Shown: positions 1 to 10,010 of the stretch, in pieces | How the letters are laid out: the number at the start of each line of letters is the position of its first letter | Position numbering within the stretch: position 1 is the first letter of the stretch | Assembly (NCBI GenBank): GCA_050331575.1 | Contig: JBHJGS010000032.1 | Coordinates: forward strand, 1-51,855 | Source: JBHJGS01 sp050331575 | Lineage (GTDB): Bacteria; Pseudomonadota; Alphaproteobacteria; Sphingomonadales; Rhodothalassiaceae | Direction of reading: 5' to 3' | DNA length: 51,855 nt | Notes under the pieces: generated by a model | Seen by the model: the letters and a program-made list of their open reading frames with translations, nothing else | Databases searched by the model: none | Told to the model about the DNA's origin: nothing | Program-made: the position numbers and the translations under genes

Positions 1-499
1 GGGCGTCTTCAGCTCGCGAAGGTTTTTTGTTCTTTTTGTCTGTCGTACCCATAGTGGTTCTGACGTGTTGGTTGAGTGTTGGTGTGGCTGGTATTGGCGG
101 CGGGTGACGGTTTGGGTGGTGGATTAGGGTGCCAAGGGGGACAAGGGGGCCGGTGACGGGTTGGGTGATAGACAAAGTGGCCAAGGGGGGCGGGGTGCTG
201 GATTAGGGCGCAGGGGGGGCTAACGGCGATGAGCAGAGCCCGCGCCGCCCTCCCCACCGTCATTCGCCAGCTTGACCGGCGAACCCATAGTGCCGCCGCC
301 GTGCCGGTTGGGACATGGACCCGCCGGTCAAGCCGGCGGGTGACGCGCGCTGGAGGTGGTCAAGCCGGCGGGTGACGGGCGGGGCGGTTGCTAAGGGGAT
401 CGGGTGACGGGCGTTGGAGGTGGTCGAGCCGGCGGGGGACGGTTTGGGTGGTGGCCAAGGGGGATGAGGGGTGCGGCGGGCCTTGCTTGAGCGGTGCGA
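1..499. repeat. Intergenic palindromic repeat block, no gene
   Basis: No convincing gene lies here; the reading frames present are low-complexity and rich in Pro, Arg and Gly. The stretch holds degenerate copies of a GC-rich inverted repeat. The clearest is at 321-345, where ccgccgg and ccggcgg arms flank gtcaag and are followed by gtgacg. Partial copies lie at 361-377 and 423-440. The motif 'gggtgacggg' and 'ccaaggggg' recur through 100-470. The block lies just past the stop codon of the RND pump gene, so it may also supply its transcript end, but I see no clear terminator with a T-run. Confidence 0.6.
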
Positions 500-3400
500 T
501 CACCCTGCGCCGCCGCCCGGCGCGCCGCGCACCACCGCGACGTCGCGCTTGCCGAAGAACCGGTCGGCGACCCAGCGTTGGCCGTCGAACTGGGCCTGCG
601 TCAGCGCCGGCACCAGCAGCATCTGCAGGATCGAGGCGAACAGGATGCCGAAGGCGATGCTGGCGGCCATGGGCACCAAAAATTTCGCCTGCACCGACTG
701 GCTGAACACGATCGGTGCGACGCCCAGAAAGGTCGTCACGCTGGTCAGCAGGATCGGGCGGAAGCGGCTTTTGGTCGCCGCGATCACCGCCTGGGCCATG
801 GGCTCGCCGGCCAGCCTTCGGGCATTGGCGAAATCCAGCAGGATCAGCGCGTCATTCACCACCACACCGGTCAGCCCGACCAGCCCGAACAGGCTCAGAA
901 AGGTCACATCGATGCCCAGGATCAGATGGCCCAGGGCCGCGCCGATCAGGCCGAAGGGGATCACCAGCAGAATGATGAACGGCTGCACATAGCTGCGGAA
1001 CGACACCGCCAGTAGCGTATAAATGGCGAACAGCGCCAGCGCGAAGCTCTGGAACAGCGCGGGCAGGGTGCGCTGCTGTTCGCGCTGGGCACCGGCGAAG
1101 CTGTATTGCATGTCGGGATATTCCTGCTTCAGTTCGGGCAATAACCCGGCCTGCAACTGGGCCGTCACCTCCTGCCCGGTGGTGATGCCTTCCTGCACAT
1201 TGCCGTTGACGGTGATGATGCGCCGGCCGTTGCGCCGGTTTATGCTGGACGGTCCGGCATCGAAGGAGACCTGCGCCACCTCGCCCAGGGGAATGCGCGT
1301 GTCCGCGCCCGCGCGAATGCGATAATCATAAATATCGGCGATGCTGTCTCGCTCCTGATCGGGCAGGCGGACGTAAACACGCACCTCTTCCCGGCCGCGC
1401 TGGACGCGCAGGGCTTCCGCGCCGAAGAAGGCCGCGCGCACCTGATTGGCGACCTGCTGAAGCGACAGATCCGAACTGCGCGCCTGGTCCAGCAGCCGCA
1501 ATTGCAGCTCCTGCTGGCCTTCCTCCTGCGTGTCGTGAATATCGTAAACGCCGTTGACGGTTTGCAGCTTGGATTTCACCCGTTCCACCAGGCGGTTCAG
1601 CACGGCGCCGTCGGGGTGGGACAGCTCCACCGACACCGGGCTGCCGACCCCGACCAGGCTTGCGGAGAAGCTGACATAATCTGCGGTGGGCACGCGGCCG
1701 ATCGCCCGGCGCCAGGCATCGGCGAAATCCTTGGCGCTGATCTGGCGCCGATTGGGGTCGGACAGTTTGAACCGGACCGAGCCGGACGAAGGCGTGACGA
1801 AGCCGCTGCCGCTGCCCTGATTGGGGCCGCCCGCCTGCGCCTGGCGCCCGACCGACACATACACCGCCTTGATCAGCCGATTGCCCGGCGCGCCCAAGGG
1901 TGCATTGCCCGCCGCCGCGCTCGTGTCCATCCCCTGCTCGCCGCGCTCCTCAACCAGGCGATGCGCCGCCTGTGTGCCGCCCTGGACCAGCCGTTGGGCC
2001 AGTTTCAGGGTTTCTTCCTCGGTGGTGCCCACGGGCATGGCGAATTGCGCGGTGACGATGTCGCCCTGGATGTCGGGGAAGAAGACAAAGCGCAGATAGC
2101 CGCCGGCGAACAGCCCGCCGGTGAGGATGAAGGCGGCCAGGAAGCCGGCCAGCACCACGCCGTAATGATGCGTGGAAAACCGCGCCGCGCGGTCCAGCGG
2201 GCCGTTGACGAACGCCTTCAATTGGCGATCGAACCAGTCCTTCACCGCCATCACCCAACGCATCACCCGGCTCTTAGGCGCTTTCGCCTCGCCCATGCCG
2301 GACAGATGGTGCGGCAGGATCAGCAGGCTCTCCACCACAGACAAGATCAGCACGGAGATCACCACCACCGGAATGTCGGTCAGCAGCTTGCCGATATTGC
2401 CGGGCAGGTTCAGCAGCGGGGAGAAGGCGATGATGGTGGTGCTGACCGCGAAGATCACCGGCAGGGCGACCCGTTGGGCGCCCTTGATCGCCGCGGTCAT
2501 GCCGTCAGCGCCGCTGGACTCCTGTTCAGCATGGATATTCTCACCGACGATGATGGCATCATCCACGACGATGCCCAGCGCGAGGATGAAGCCGAACATG
2601 CTCAGCTGATTGATCGACAGGCCGAAGAAATTCATCACCGCCAGGGTGCCGACAAAGGACACAACGATGCCAACGGCGACCCAGAAGGCCACGCGCAGGC
2701 GCAAGAACAACCCCAGGGCGACCAACACCAAGACCGCCCCGATGGCGCCGTTGGTGAGCAGCAGATTGAGCCGGCTGCGAAACTGTTCGGCATCGCTGCG
2801 CCAGATCTCCGCGGTGACGCCGGCGGGCAGATCCTGGCGCAGCCGCTTCAGATAGCGCTGCACCGTGTCGGCGATCTGCAACACCTGCTCATCGCCGGTG
2901 CGGAAGATCTCGATCAGCGCGGCGGGCTGGCTATTGTAGCGGGTGATCAGGCCGGTGTCGCGGAAGCCATCCTCGATGCGGGCGATGTCGCCCAGGCGGA
3001 TCTGCGCGCCGGCCTCCGTGCCGATCAGGATGATGTCGGCATAATCGCGGCCGGTCAGCCCCTCGCCTTCGACGCGCAGCAGGGTCTGGCGTTCGCCGGT
3101 GTCGATATCGCCGCCGGGCAGGTCCAGAGAATTGGCACCGATGATCTGGGCGATCTGGGGCAGCGACAAGCCGTAGCTTCGAAGCGTGTCCTGATCGATC
3201 TCGATGCTGATTTCATACTCGCGCACGCCGCTGGTCTGGATAAAGGAGAGCACCGGCTTTTGCGCCAGCTCATCTTCCACCCGATAGGCCAGCTCCTTCA
3301 GCGTGGTCTCCGGCACATCGCCGTAAAGCGCCAGTTCGATGACCCGGCGGCGATTAGTCAGCTCGCGCACCTCGGGCTCTTCGGCGCGGTCGGGAAAGCT

Positions 3401-3751
3401 GGTGATGCGGTTCACGCGGGACTGGATTTCGTCCAGCTTCTGATTGACATCGGCGCCTTGTTTCAGTTCCGCTATGATCAGACCGACGCCTTCCGCAGCG
3501 GTGGCGGTGACCTCGCGCACGCCCTCCACGGCCTCGATCTGCTCCTCCACCGGCTGAACGATGGACTGTTCCACCTCCTCCGGCGTGGCGCCGCGATACT
3601 CCACCCGCACCTCGATGCGGCCCAGCGTATATTCCGGGAACACCTTCTGGGTGATGGTGAAGGCGGACACGCCGCCGGCGACCAGAATGAACAGCATCAG
3701 CAGATTGGCGGCGACGCCATTCTTGGCCATGCGTGCAATCAGGGCGTTCAT
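500..3751 (-). CDS. RND-family multidrug efflux pump, inner-membrane subunit
   Basis: An AcrB/MexB-type proton-driven transporter (1083 aa), which exports hydrophobic compounds across the envelope with an adaptor and an outer-membrane channel. The first transmembrane segment is at about residues 12-32, followed by the porter-domain signature with VEYRGATPEEVE near 50. The proton-relay Asp pair is visible in TM4 (GIVVDDAIIVGEN, about 395-405). A second large periplasmic loop and a second six-TM half follow, ending in a short Gly/Ala-rich tail. Length is typical of the family. The start codon overlaps the adaptor's stop as TGATG, so the two are translationally coupled. It is the last gene of a three-gene operon. 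Substrate cannot be told from sequence. Confidence 0.95.
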   Translation of the reverse strand: MNALIARMAKNGVAANLLMLFILVAGGVSAFTITQKVFPEYTLGRIEVRVEYRGATPEEVEQSIVQPVEEQIEAVEGVREVTATAAEGVGLIIAELKQGADVNQKLDEIQSRVNRITSFPDRAEEPEVRELTNRRRVIELALYGDVPETTLKELAYRVEDELAQKPVLSFIQTSGVREYEISIEIDQDTLRSYGLSLPQIAQIIGANSLDLPGGDIDTGERQTLLRVEGEGLTGRDYADIILIGTEAGAQIRLGDIARIEDGFRDTGLITRYNSQPAALIEIFRTGDEQVLQIADTVQRYLKRLRQDLPAGVTAEIWRSDAEQFRSRLNLLLTNGAIGAVLVLVALGLFLRLRVAFWVAVGIVVSFVGTLAVMNFFGLSINQLSMFGFILALGIVVDDAIIVGENIHAEQESSGADGMTAAIKGAQRVALPVIFAVSTTIIAFSPLLNLPGNIGKLLTDIPVVVISVLILSVVESLLILPHHLSGMGEAKAPKSRVMRWVMAVKDWFDRQLKAFVNGPLDRAARFSTHHYGVVLAGFLAAFILTGGLFAGGYLRFVFFPDIQGDIVTAQFAMPVGTTEEETLKLAQRLVQGGTQAAHRLVEERGEQGMDTSAAAGNAPLGAPGNRLIKAVYVSVGRQAQAGGPNQGSGSGFVTPSSGSVRFKLSDPNRRQISAKDFADAWRRAIGRVPTADYVSFSASLVGVGSPVSVELSHPDGAVLNRLVERVKSKLQTVNGVYDIHDTQEEGQQELQLRLLDQARSSDLSLQQVANQVRAAFFGAEALRVQRGREEVRVYVRLPDQERDSIADIYDYRIRAGADTRIPLGEVAQVSFDAGPSSINRRNGRRIITVNGNVQEGITTGQEVTAQLQAGLLPELKQEYPDMQYSFAGAQREQQRTLPALFQSFALALFAIYTLLAVSFRSYVQPFIILLVIPFGLIGAALGHLILGIDVTFLSLFGLVGLTGVVVNDALILLDFANARRLAGEPMAQAVIAATKSRFRPILLTSVTTFLGVAPIVFSQSVQAKFLVPMAASIAFGILFASILQMLLVPALTQAQFDGQRWVADRFFGKRDVAVVRGAPGGGAG

Positions 3752-5271
3752 CAGCCGCCGCTCCCGCCAGCTTGTTGCGCCTGGCCGCCTTGATCTTGAC
3801 GGTCTTCGGTGCGGGTGCGCACGGTCATGCCGTCGGTCACCGTCGGGATCGGGCTTGTCACCACAGGCGTGCCGTCGGCGAGATCGGGCGCGGCGATGGC
3901 GACCCGGTCGTCCGCGCGCAGGATCACCGTGACCGGCACGATGCGCAGCCGCGCCTCGCCCTGTTCGGTCCTGTCGCCCGTGCTCAAGGCCCAGACACTG
4001 TCACCATCCTGCAGTGCGTCCGCGGGGATGGAGAGATAGCGCTCGGGCGCCTCGCCCTGGATGAACACGGTGGTGTAGAAGCCAACCAGGAGCGGTGGTT
4101 GGGTGACGAGGCTGCTTTGCGATGTCGGCTCGCCGCGCTCGTCGACCGACCGGCCGGGTTGGAACGGATCGGGCACGCGCACCACCACATCGACCGTGCG
4201 GCTTTGATCATCGATGAAGCCTTTGGCGCGGTCGACCACCCCGTCCCAGCCGAAGCGCCGGCCGCCATAGCGGGTCGTCACCATCGCCTTGGCGCCTTGC
4301 GCCTCGGCGCCGGCCCGCAGCGCCCACAGCTCAGGGATCAAGGCGGCGCGATTGCTGGTCAATGGCACCACCACTTCCACCGCGTCGCTGCCATAGATGC
4401 GCGCCAGTTCCTGGCCCGGCTGGACGAATTGGCCCAGATCGACATCTTCGCTGCGGACATGGCCATCGAAGGGCGCCTCGATGGTCGCCCGGTCGAGCGC
4501 CAGTTGCGCATCATCGACCTGCGCCTGGGCGCTTTGCAGGGCAGCCCGCGCGGCTTGCAGCTGTGGCCGCCGTAGCGTCAAGGCGCTGACGTCGCCCAGG
4601 CCTGCGTCGGGCGCCTCCAGGCTGTCCTCCAAGCTGTCACCGGGCTCAAGCTCGCTGTCCTGGCGGCCGGCCACGTCGAAATCGGCTTCCAGCTCGGCGC
4701 CATCCTCGCCTGCGGCTGCGCCAGCGCCGTCCGCGCTCAGCCGCTGGCGCAATCTCTGCACTTCCTGCCGGGCGATGCGCGCCTCCGCCTGGGCTTGCTG
4801 CAGTTCGACCTGGCGCTGCTCGACACGGGCTTGGGCCATGCGCAGCTGGTTGCGAAAATCCTCCTGCTCCAAGCGGATCAGTACCTCGCCTTGCTGGAAC
4901 ACCCCGCCGCTGACCAGCTTGGGATGAACATAGACGACCTTGCCGCCGACCTGGGGCGACAGGCCGATTTCGGCGAGCGGCTGGACCACCCCATTGCCAA
5001 TGATCTTCAAGGGCTCGGTTTGCGCCCGCGCCATGCCGGTTTCCACATAAGGCGCCTGGGGCGGCGGCTGCTGCGGGTCCGGCGTGTCGCGCAACAGGTA
5101 GAGCGCCACGGCGCCGCCGACGCCGAACAGCAAAAGGCCCGCGGCCATGGCCCAATAAGCCCAGCGCGGCCAGCCGCCTTCGGCCGTGGCGTCCGGCTTG
5201 GGTCCGGGGGCCGCGGGCGCGGCGGCGCCGGCGGTCACGCCCTCCTCGCGGCGGTGGGCGATCTCAGCCAT
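3751..5271 (-). CDS. RND efflux periplasmic adaptor (membrane fusion protein)
   Basis: An HlyD/AcrA-type adaptor linking the inner-membrane pump to the outer-membrane channel (506 aa). A single N-terminal membrane anchor lies at about residues 40-62 after a charged, Pro/Ala-rich cytoplasmic stretch. Then come a lipoyl-like half-motif, an alpha-hairpin rich in Gln/Arg/Glu, and a beta-barrel region. The ATG at 5271 is chosen because GGAGG sits about six bases upstream; a GTG one codon earlier is possible. The gene overlaps the upstream channel gene by 8 bp. Oddity: between the two hairpin helices there is an insertion of about 55 residues that is strongly acidic and Gly/Ala-rich, where adaptors usually have a short tip contacting the TolC-like partner. 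Confidence 0.93.
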   Translation of the reverse strand: MAEIAHRREEGVTAGAAAPAAPGPKPDATAEGGWPRWAYWAMAAGLLLFGVGGAVALYLLRDTPDPQQPPPQAPYVETGMARAQTEPLKIIGNGVVQPLAEIGLSPQVGGKVVYVHPKLVSGGVFQQGEVLIRLEQEDFRNQLRMAQARVEQRQVELQQAQAEARIARQEVQRLRQRLSADGAGAAAGEDGAELEADFDVAGRQDSELEPGDSLEDSLEAPDAGLGDVSALTLRRPQLQAARAALQSAQAQVDDAQLALDRATIEAPFDGHVRSEDVDLGQFVQPGQELARIYGSDAVEVVVPLTSNRAALIPELWALRAGAEAQGAKAMVTTRYGGRRFGWDGVVDRAKGFIDDQSRTVDVVVRVPDPFQPGRSVDERGEPTSQSSLVTQPPLLVGFYTTVFIQGEAPERYLSIPADALQDGDSVWALSTGDRTEQGEARLRIVPVTVILRADDRVAIAAPDLADGTPVVTSPIPTVTDGMTVRTRTEDRQDQGGQAQQAGGSGG

Positions 5272-6853
5272 CACCAGCCTCCGTCTCGCCCAAAGCAGCC
5301 TTGATCAGGGCCTGGCCGCGCGCGGTCAGATCCTCCTCGACCCAAGCCCCGCCCAGTGCGCGATGGACCGATAGGCGCGCCTCGGCCAGGCCTCGTTCGG
5401 CCTGGACCACCTCACGCCGAGCTTCGAGAAAATTTCGCCGGGCATCCAGAAAGCCCAGATAGCTGCCAGTGCCTTCGCGATAGCGGCGCAGCTGCAAGTC
5501 AGCGGAGGCTTCCGCGGTTCGGCTTTCCTGCTTCAGCAGTCGATAGCGCCGTAGGGCGGTTTCATGGTCCTTCAGCGCGGTCTCAACCTCTTCGAATGCG
5601 GTCAGCACCGTGCGGGCATAGGCCGCCCCTTGCGCGGCCAGGCCGGCTTCGGCGGCGGCGATCTGGCCGCGGATGCGCCCGCCGGTGAACAAAGGCGCGG
5701 TGAGATTGCCGATGAAATTGGCAAACCAGCTGTTCGGGTCGACCAGGCCCTGCGGGCTGCCGCCCTGCAAGCCCCCGCCCCCGCTCAACGTCACCTGCGG
5801 AAACAGCGCTGCGCGCTGCACACCGACATCCCGGCGTTGAGCCTCCAGCCGCAGCCAGGCGGCCCGGACATCCGGGCGCTGGATCAGCAGCGCCGGCGGC
5901 AGACCCGGCGGGATCGGTTCGGCCGGGATACGCAGGCGCAGCGGCCCGGCGCGGCCCAGCCGGTCGACCACGTCTTCCGGATAGCTGCCGATCAGAACCG
6001 CCAGACGCGCTTGAGCCGCATAGATCTGATTTTCCAACTGCGGCAGGCTGGCCTGCAACCGGCGCAACTGGCCGCGGATGGAATAAAGCTCGAAGCTGTC
6101 GACCAAGCCGCGCTGATAGCGCCGCTCGGTGAGCTGGGCCCGATCCTCAAGCAGGCCGACGATGCGCCGGGACAGATCCAGCCGTTGTTCCAGGGCGGCA
6201 ATGTCCAGATAGGCACGGATGGTATTGGTGATGACACTGAGCAGGGCGGTCTGCAGATCGCCGACGCTGGCGTCCAGCCGCGCCTCGGCCGCATTGATGG
6301 AATTGCGCACGCGGCCCCAGAAATCCAGTTCGTAGGATAATTGCAGCGAGCTGGAATAGGTGTCGAAGCTGATGCGATCCTGGCCCGCCGTGGCGTCAGG
6401 CGGCACCCCACCGCTGCCGTCCCCGCTCATGCCACCACCGCCGCCGCTGCCGAAGCCGCCGGCAAAGGCGTCGGCCGGCTGGTTTTGATACTGCCCCTGG
6501 GCGTCGAGCGTTACGTCAGGGATCAGACCGGCGCCGGCAACCCGGCGCTGTGCGGCGGCCTGTTCAACCCGCGCGATCGCCTCTTCCAGCTGAAAGTTGC
6601 GCTGAACCGCCTGATCGATCAGCGCAGTCAGGGTCGGGTCCTGAAAGCTGCGCCACCAGCCCGACGGCCGGTATGGACCGGCCGCGTCGGCCTGGGCAAA
6701 TGCCTCGGGCAGGGCTTGGGTGACCGCGGGGCGCTGAGCCGCCGGTTCAAACGAACAGCCGGCAAGCCCGATCGCCATCACAGCCGCCATCACAGCCGCG
6801 ATCACAGCCGGAAAGCTTACACAAAGGCGGGTTCGGCACCGCAAGCCTGTCAT
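5264..6853 (-). CDS. RND efflux outer-membrane factor (NodT/OprM family lipoprotein)
   Basis: A TolC/OprM-like outer-membrane channel (529 aa) and the first gene of the efflux operon. The N-terminus is a lipoprotein signal ending in a lipobox (LAGC, Cys about residue 33). The signal's hydrophobic core is encoded by a 12-bp tandem repeat (atcacagccgcc-like, about 6775-6810), which gives repeated VMAA. Two OEP repeat domains follow with typical motifs such as LRAAEAR/NxWxxxR-like sequences and LLIQRPDVRAAW. A Gly-rich loop at about residues 130-150 is longer than usual. The operon order of channel, adaptor, pump is common in alphaproteobacteria. No regulator is adjacent. Confidence 0.93.
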   Translation of the reverse strand: MTGLRCRTRLCVSFPAVIAAVMAAVMAIGLAGCSFEPAAQRPAVTQALPEAFAQADAAGPYRPSGWWRSFQDPTLTALIDQAVQRNFQLEEAIARVEQAAAQRRVAGAGLIPDVTLDAQGQYQNQPADAFAGGFGSGGGGGMSGDGSGGVPPDATAGQDRISFDTYSSSLQLSYELDFWGRVRNSINAAEARLDASVGDLQTALLSVITNTIRAYLDIAALEQRLDLSRRIVGLLEDRAQLTERRYQRGLVDSFELYSIRGQLRRLQASLPQLENQIYAAQARLAVLIGSYPEDVVDRLGRAGPLRLRIPAEPIPPGLPPALLIQRPDVRAAWLRLEAQRRDVGVQRAALFPQVTLSGGGGLQGGSPQGLVDPNSWFANFIGNLTAPLFTGGRIRGQIAAAEAGLAAQGAAYARTVLTAFEEVETALKDHETALRRYRLLKQESRTAEASADLQLRRYREGTGSYLGFLDARRNFLEARREVVQAERGLAEARLSVHRALGGAWVEEDLTARGQALIKAALGETEAGDG

Positions 6854-7024
6854 CCTCTTTCAGCGAAACCCAAGCGCACGCAGAGCGCAACGGGATAGGA
6901 ACCGCGCCGCGACGGCCAACGTTCCCGCCGCACACGATTGCCGCGATCAGTCCGCCTGTCCTTGCGAACCGGGCTTGGCGCAAGATCGGACCGATTGGCG
7001 CTCGCGAGGGCTCGAAGAATGCCC

Positions 7025-8104
7025 CTAGCCGCTGCTTTGCATGGGGGCGCGCAGCGGGGCTGCGGCGTCTCGCCGCTTCGCCAGAAGCCAAACTGCGCGC
7101 TGCAAGGTGGCCTTGTTCGGCTGCCAGGTCAGCGCCGACAGGCAATGGCGCACGGCTGTTGTGGTTTTTCGACTGCGGCGCGCCTGTTTCAACAGCGAGC
7201 CGACAATCTGGGTACGATAGGCCGTGATCAACGCCTCAGGCTCGCGCCGGGCCGCAATCCGGTCGACCCGCGCGAGCAGCCGCGCGCCATCGCGAACCTC
7301 TTGCGCGCTGAGCGCGGAGAAGCTCTGAAACAAGCCGACGGCCACGCGCACCTCTTCCAGTGTGACAGTGTGACCCAGATAGGCGGATAATTGCCGCTGC
7401 GGTACGCTCAAGCTCAGGGCCAGGCCGGCGGCTCCGCGTGTGCGCACCATGGAGCTGATGTGCACACGGTATCGCACGAGCGGTCCTGGCAGATTGTCCA
7501 TGGCGGTATGCGGCAGCATGCGCGCCCACAGATCACTGTCTTGAGCGGTCCAAAACGCCGGATCATAGCCGCCCGCCGCCAGAACCAGATGCTTTCTGAA
7601 CATCACGCCGGAATGCGGCAGGCAATTCATGAACATCATCCAGAAACGAATCGTGTCCGGCCCGCGCACCGGCTCTTCGGTCCGGAGCAGGCGTCCGGTC
7701 GCATCAATTCGATCAAAGCCGCAACTTAGAACGCCAATGTGCGGATGCTGGTCCAGATAAGCCACTTGCCGCGACAGCCGGTCCGGCAAACACACATCAT
7801 CAGCATCCGCTCGCGCCACCAAGGCCGCACGGCAGGCCTGCAGCCCCCGGTTCAGGCTGACCGCCACGCCCTGCCGGCTGGGATTGCGCAGGCACCGTAT
7901 GCGCGCATCGCGCGCCGCATAGTCAGCCAGAATCGCCGGAGTGCGATCGATGCTGGCGTCATCGACGATGACGAGCTCAAACCTCTCAAAGCTTTGTGCG
8001 AGGAGGCTGTCCAGAGCGTCGCGCAGAAACGATGCACCGTTGTGGACAGGCATAAGAATGCTCACCCGCGGCACAGGGGTGCTGCGCCCGATCGCGTCGT
8101 GCAA
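7025..8104 (-). CDS. Family 2 glycosyltransferase
   Basis: A GT-A-fold glycosyltransferase (359 aa) that should transfer a sugar from a nucleotide-sugar donor. The N-terminus shows VSILMPVHNGASFLRDAL, then VIVDDASIDRTP and a metal-binding ARADADD (DxD-type) motif, all expected for GT2. The C-terminal 150 residues are Arg-rich and helical with no TM segment. The start is set at a TTG at 8104 because GGGAGGG (8114-8120) lies about nine bases upstream; an in-frame TTG at 8122 would place this motif inside the gene, and a downstream GTG is also possible. It is an isolated gene, not embedded in a polysaccharide cluster. Acceptor unknown. Confidence 0.85.
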   Translation of the reverse strand: MHDAIGRSTPVPRVSILMPVHNGASFLRDALDSLLAQSFERFELVIVDDASIDRTPAILADYAARDARIRCLRNPSRQGVAVSLNRGLQACRAALVARADADDVCLPDRLSRQVAYLDQHPHIGVLSCGFDRIDATGRLLRTEEPVRGPDTIRFWMMFMNCLPHSGVMFRKHLVLAAGGYDPAFWTAQDSDLWARMLPHTAMDNLPGPLVRYRVHISSMVRTRGAAGLALSLSVPQRQLSAYLGHTVTLEEVRVAVGLFQSFSALSAQEVRDGARLLARVDRIAARREPEALITAYRTQIVGSLLKQARRSRKTTTAVRHCLSALTWQPNKATLQRAVWLLAKRRDAAAPLRAPMQSSG

Positions 8105-8210
8105 GGCCCGTTTCCCTCCCAAAAATTCTTAAGCGAAAAGTAGCATGCAAGACGGAGTGGGGCCAAGGGTCCGCCGCGACGCAGCGGCCAACCCGTCTGT
8201 TCGGGCCGCC

Positions 8211-9998
<1,788 letters not shown>

Positions 9999-10005
9999 GG
10001 TCCGG

Positions 10006-10010
10006 CCCTT
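10006..10010 (-). promoter_or_regulatory. Shine-Dalgarno for the dikinase-like gene, overlapping the upstream stop codon
   Basis: On the minus strand AAGGG overlaps the TAA stop (10009-10011) of the TonB-dependent receptor gene and is followed after seven bases by TTG at 9998. This arrangement decides the start of the dikinase-like gene and implies translational coupling with the receptor. Confidence 0.6.

Noticed and set aside
9..263. 84-residue open frame on the minus strand at the window start
   Set aside because: Pro-rich low-complexity peptide from the intergenic repeats, with no ribosome-binding site or family resemblance.
1502..3793. 763-residue open frame on the plus strand
   Set aside because: It lies antisense to the RND pump gene, is Gln/His/Arg-rich with no domain, and reflects the GC-rich third-codon pattern of the real gene.
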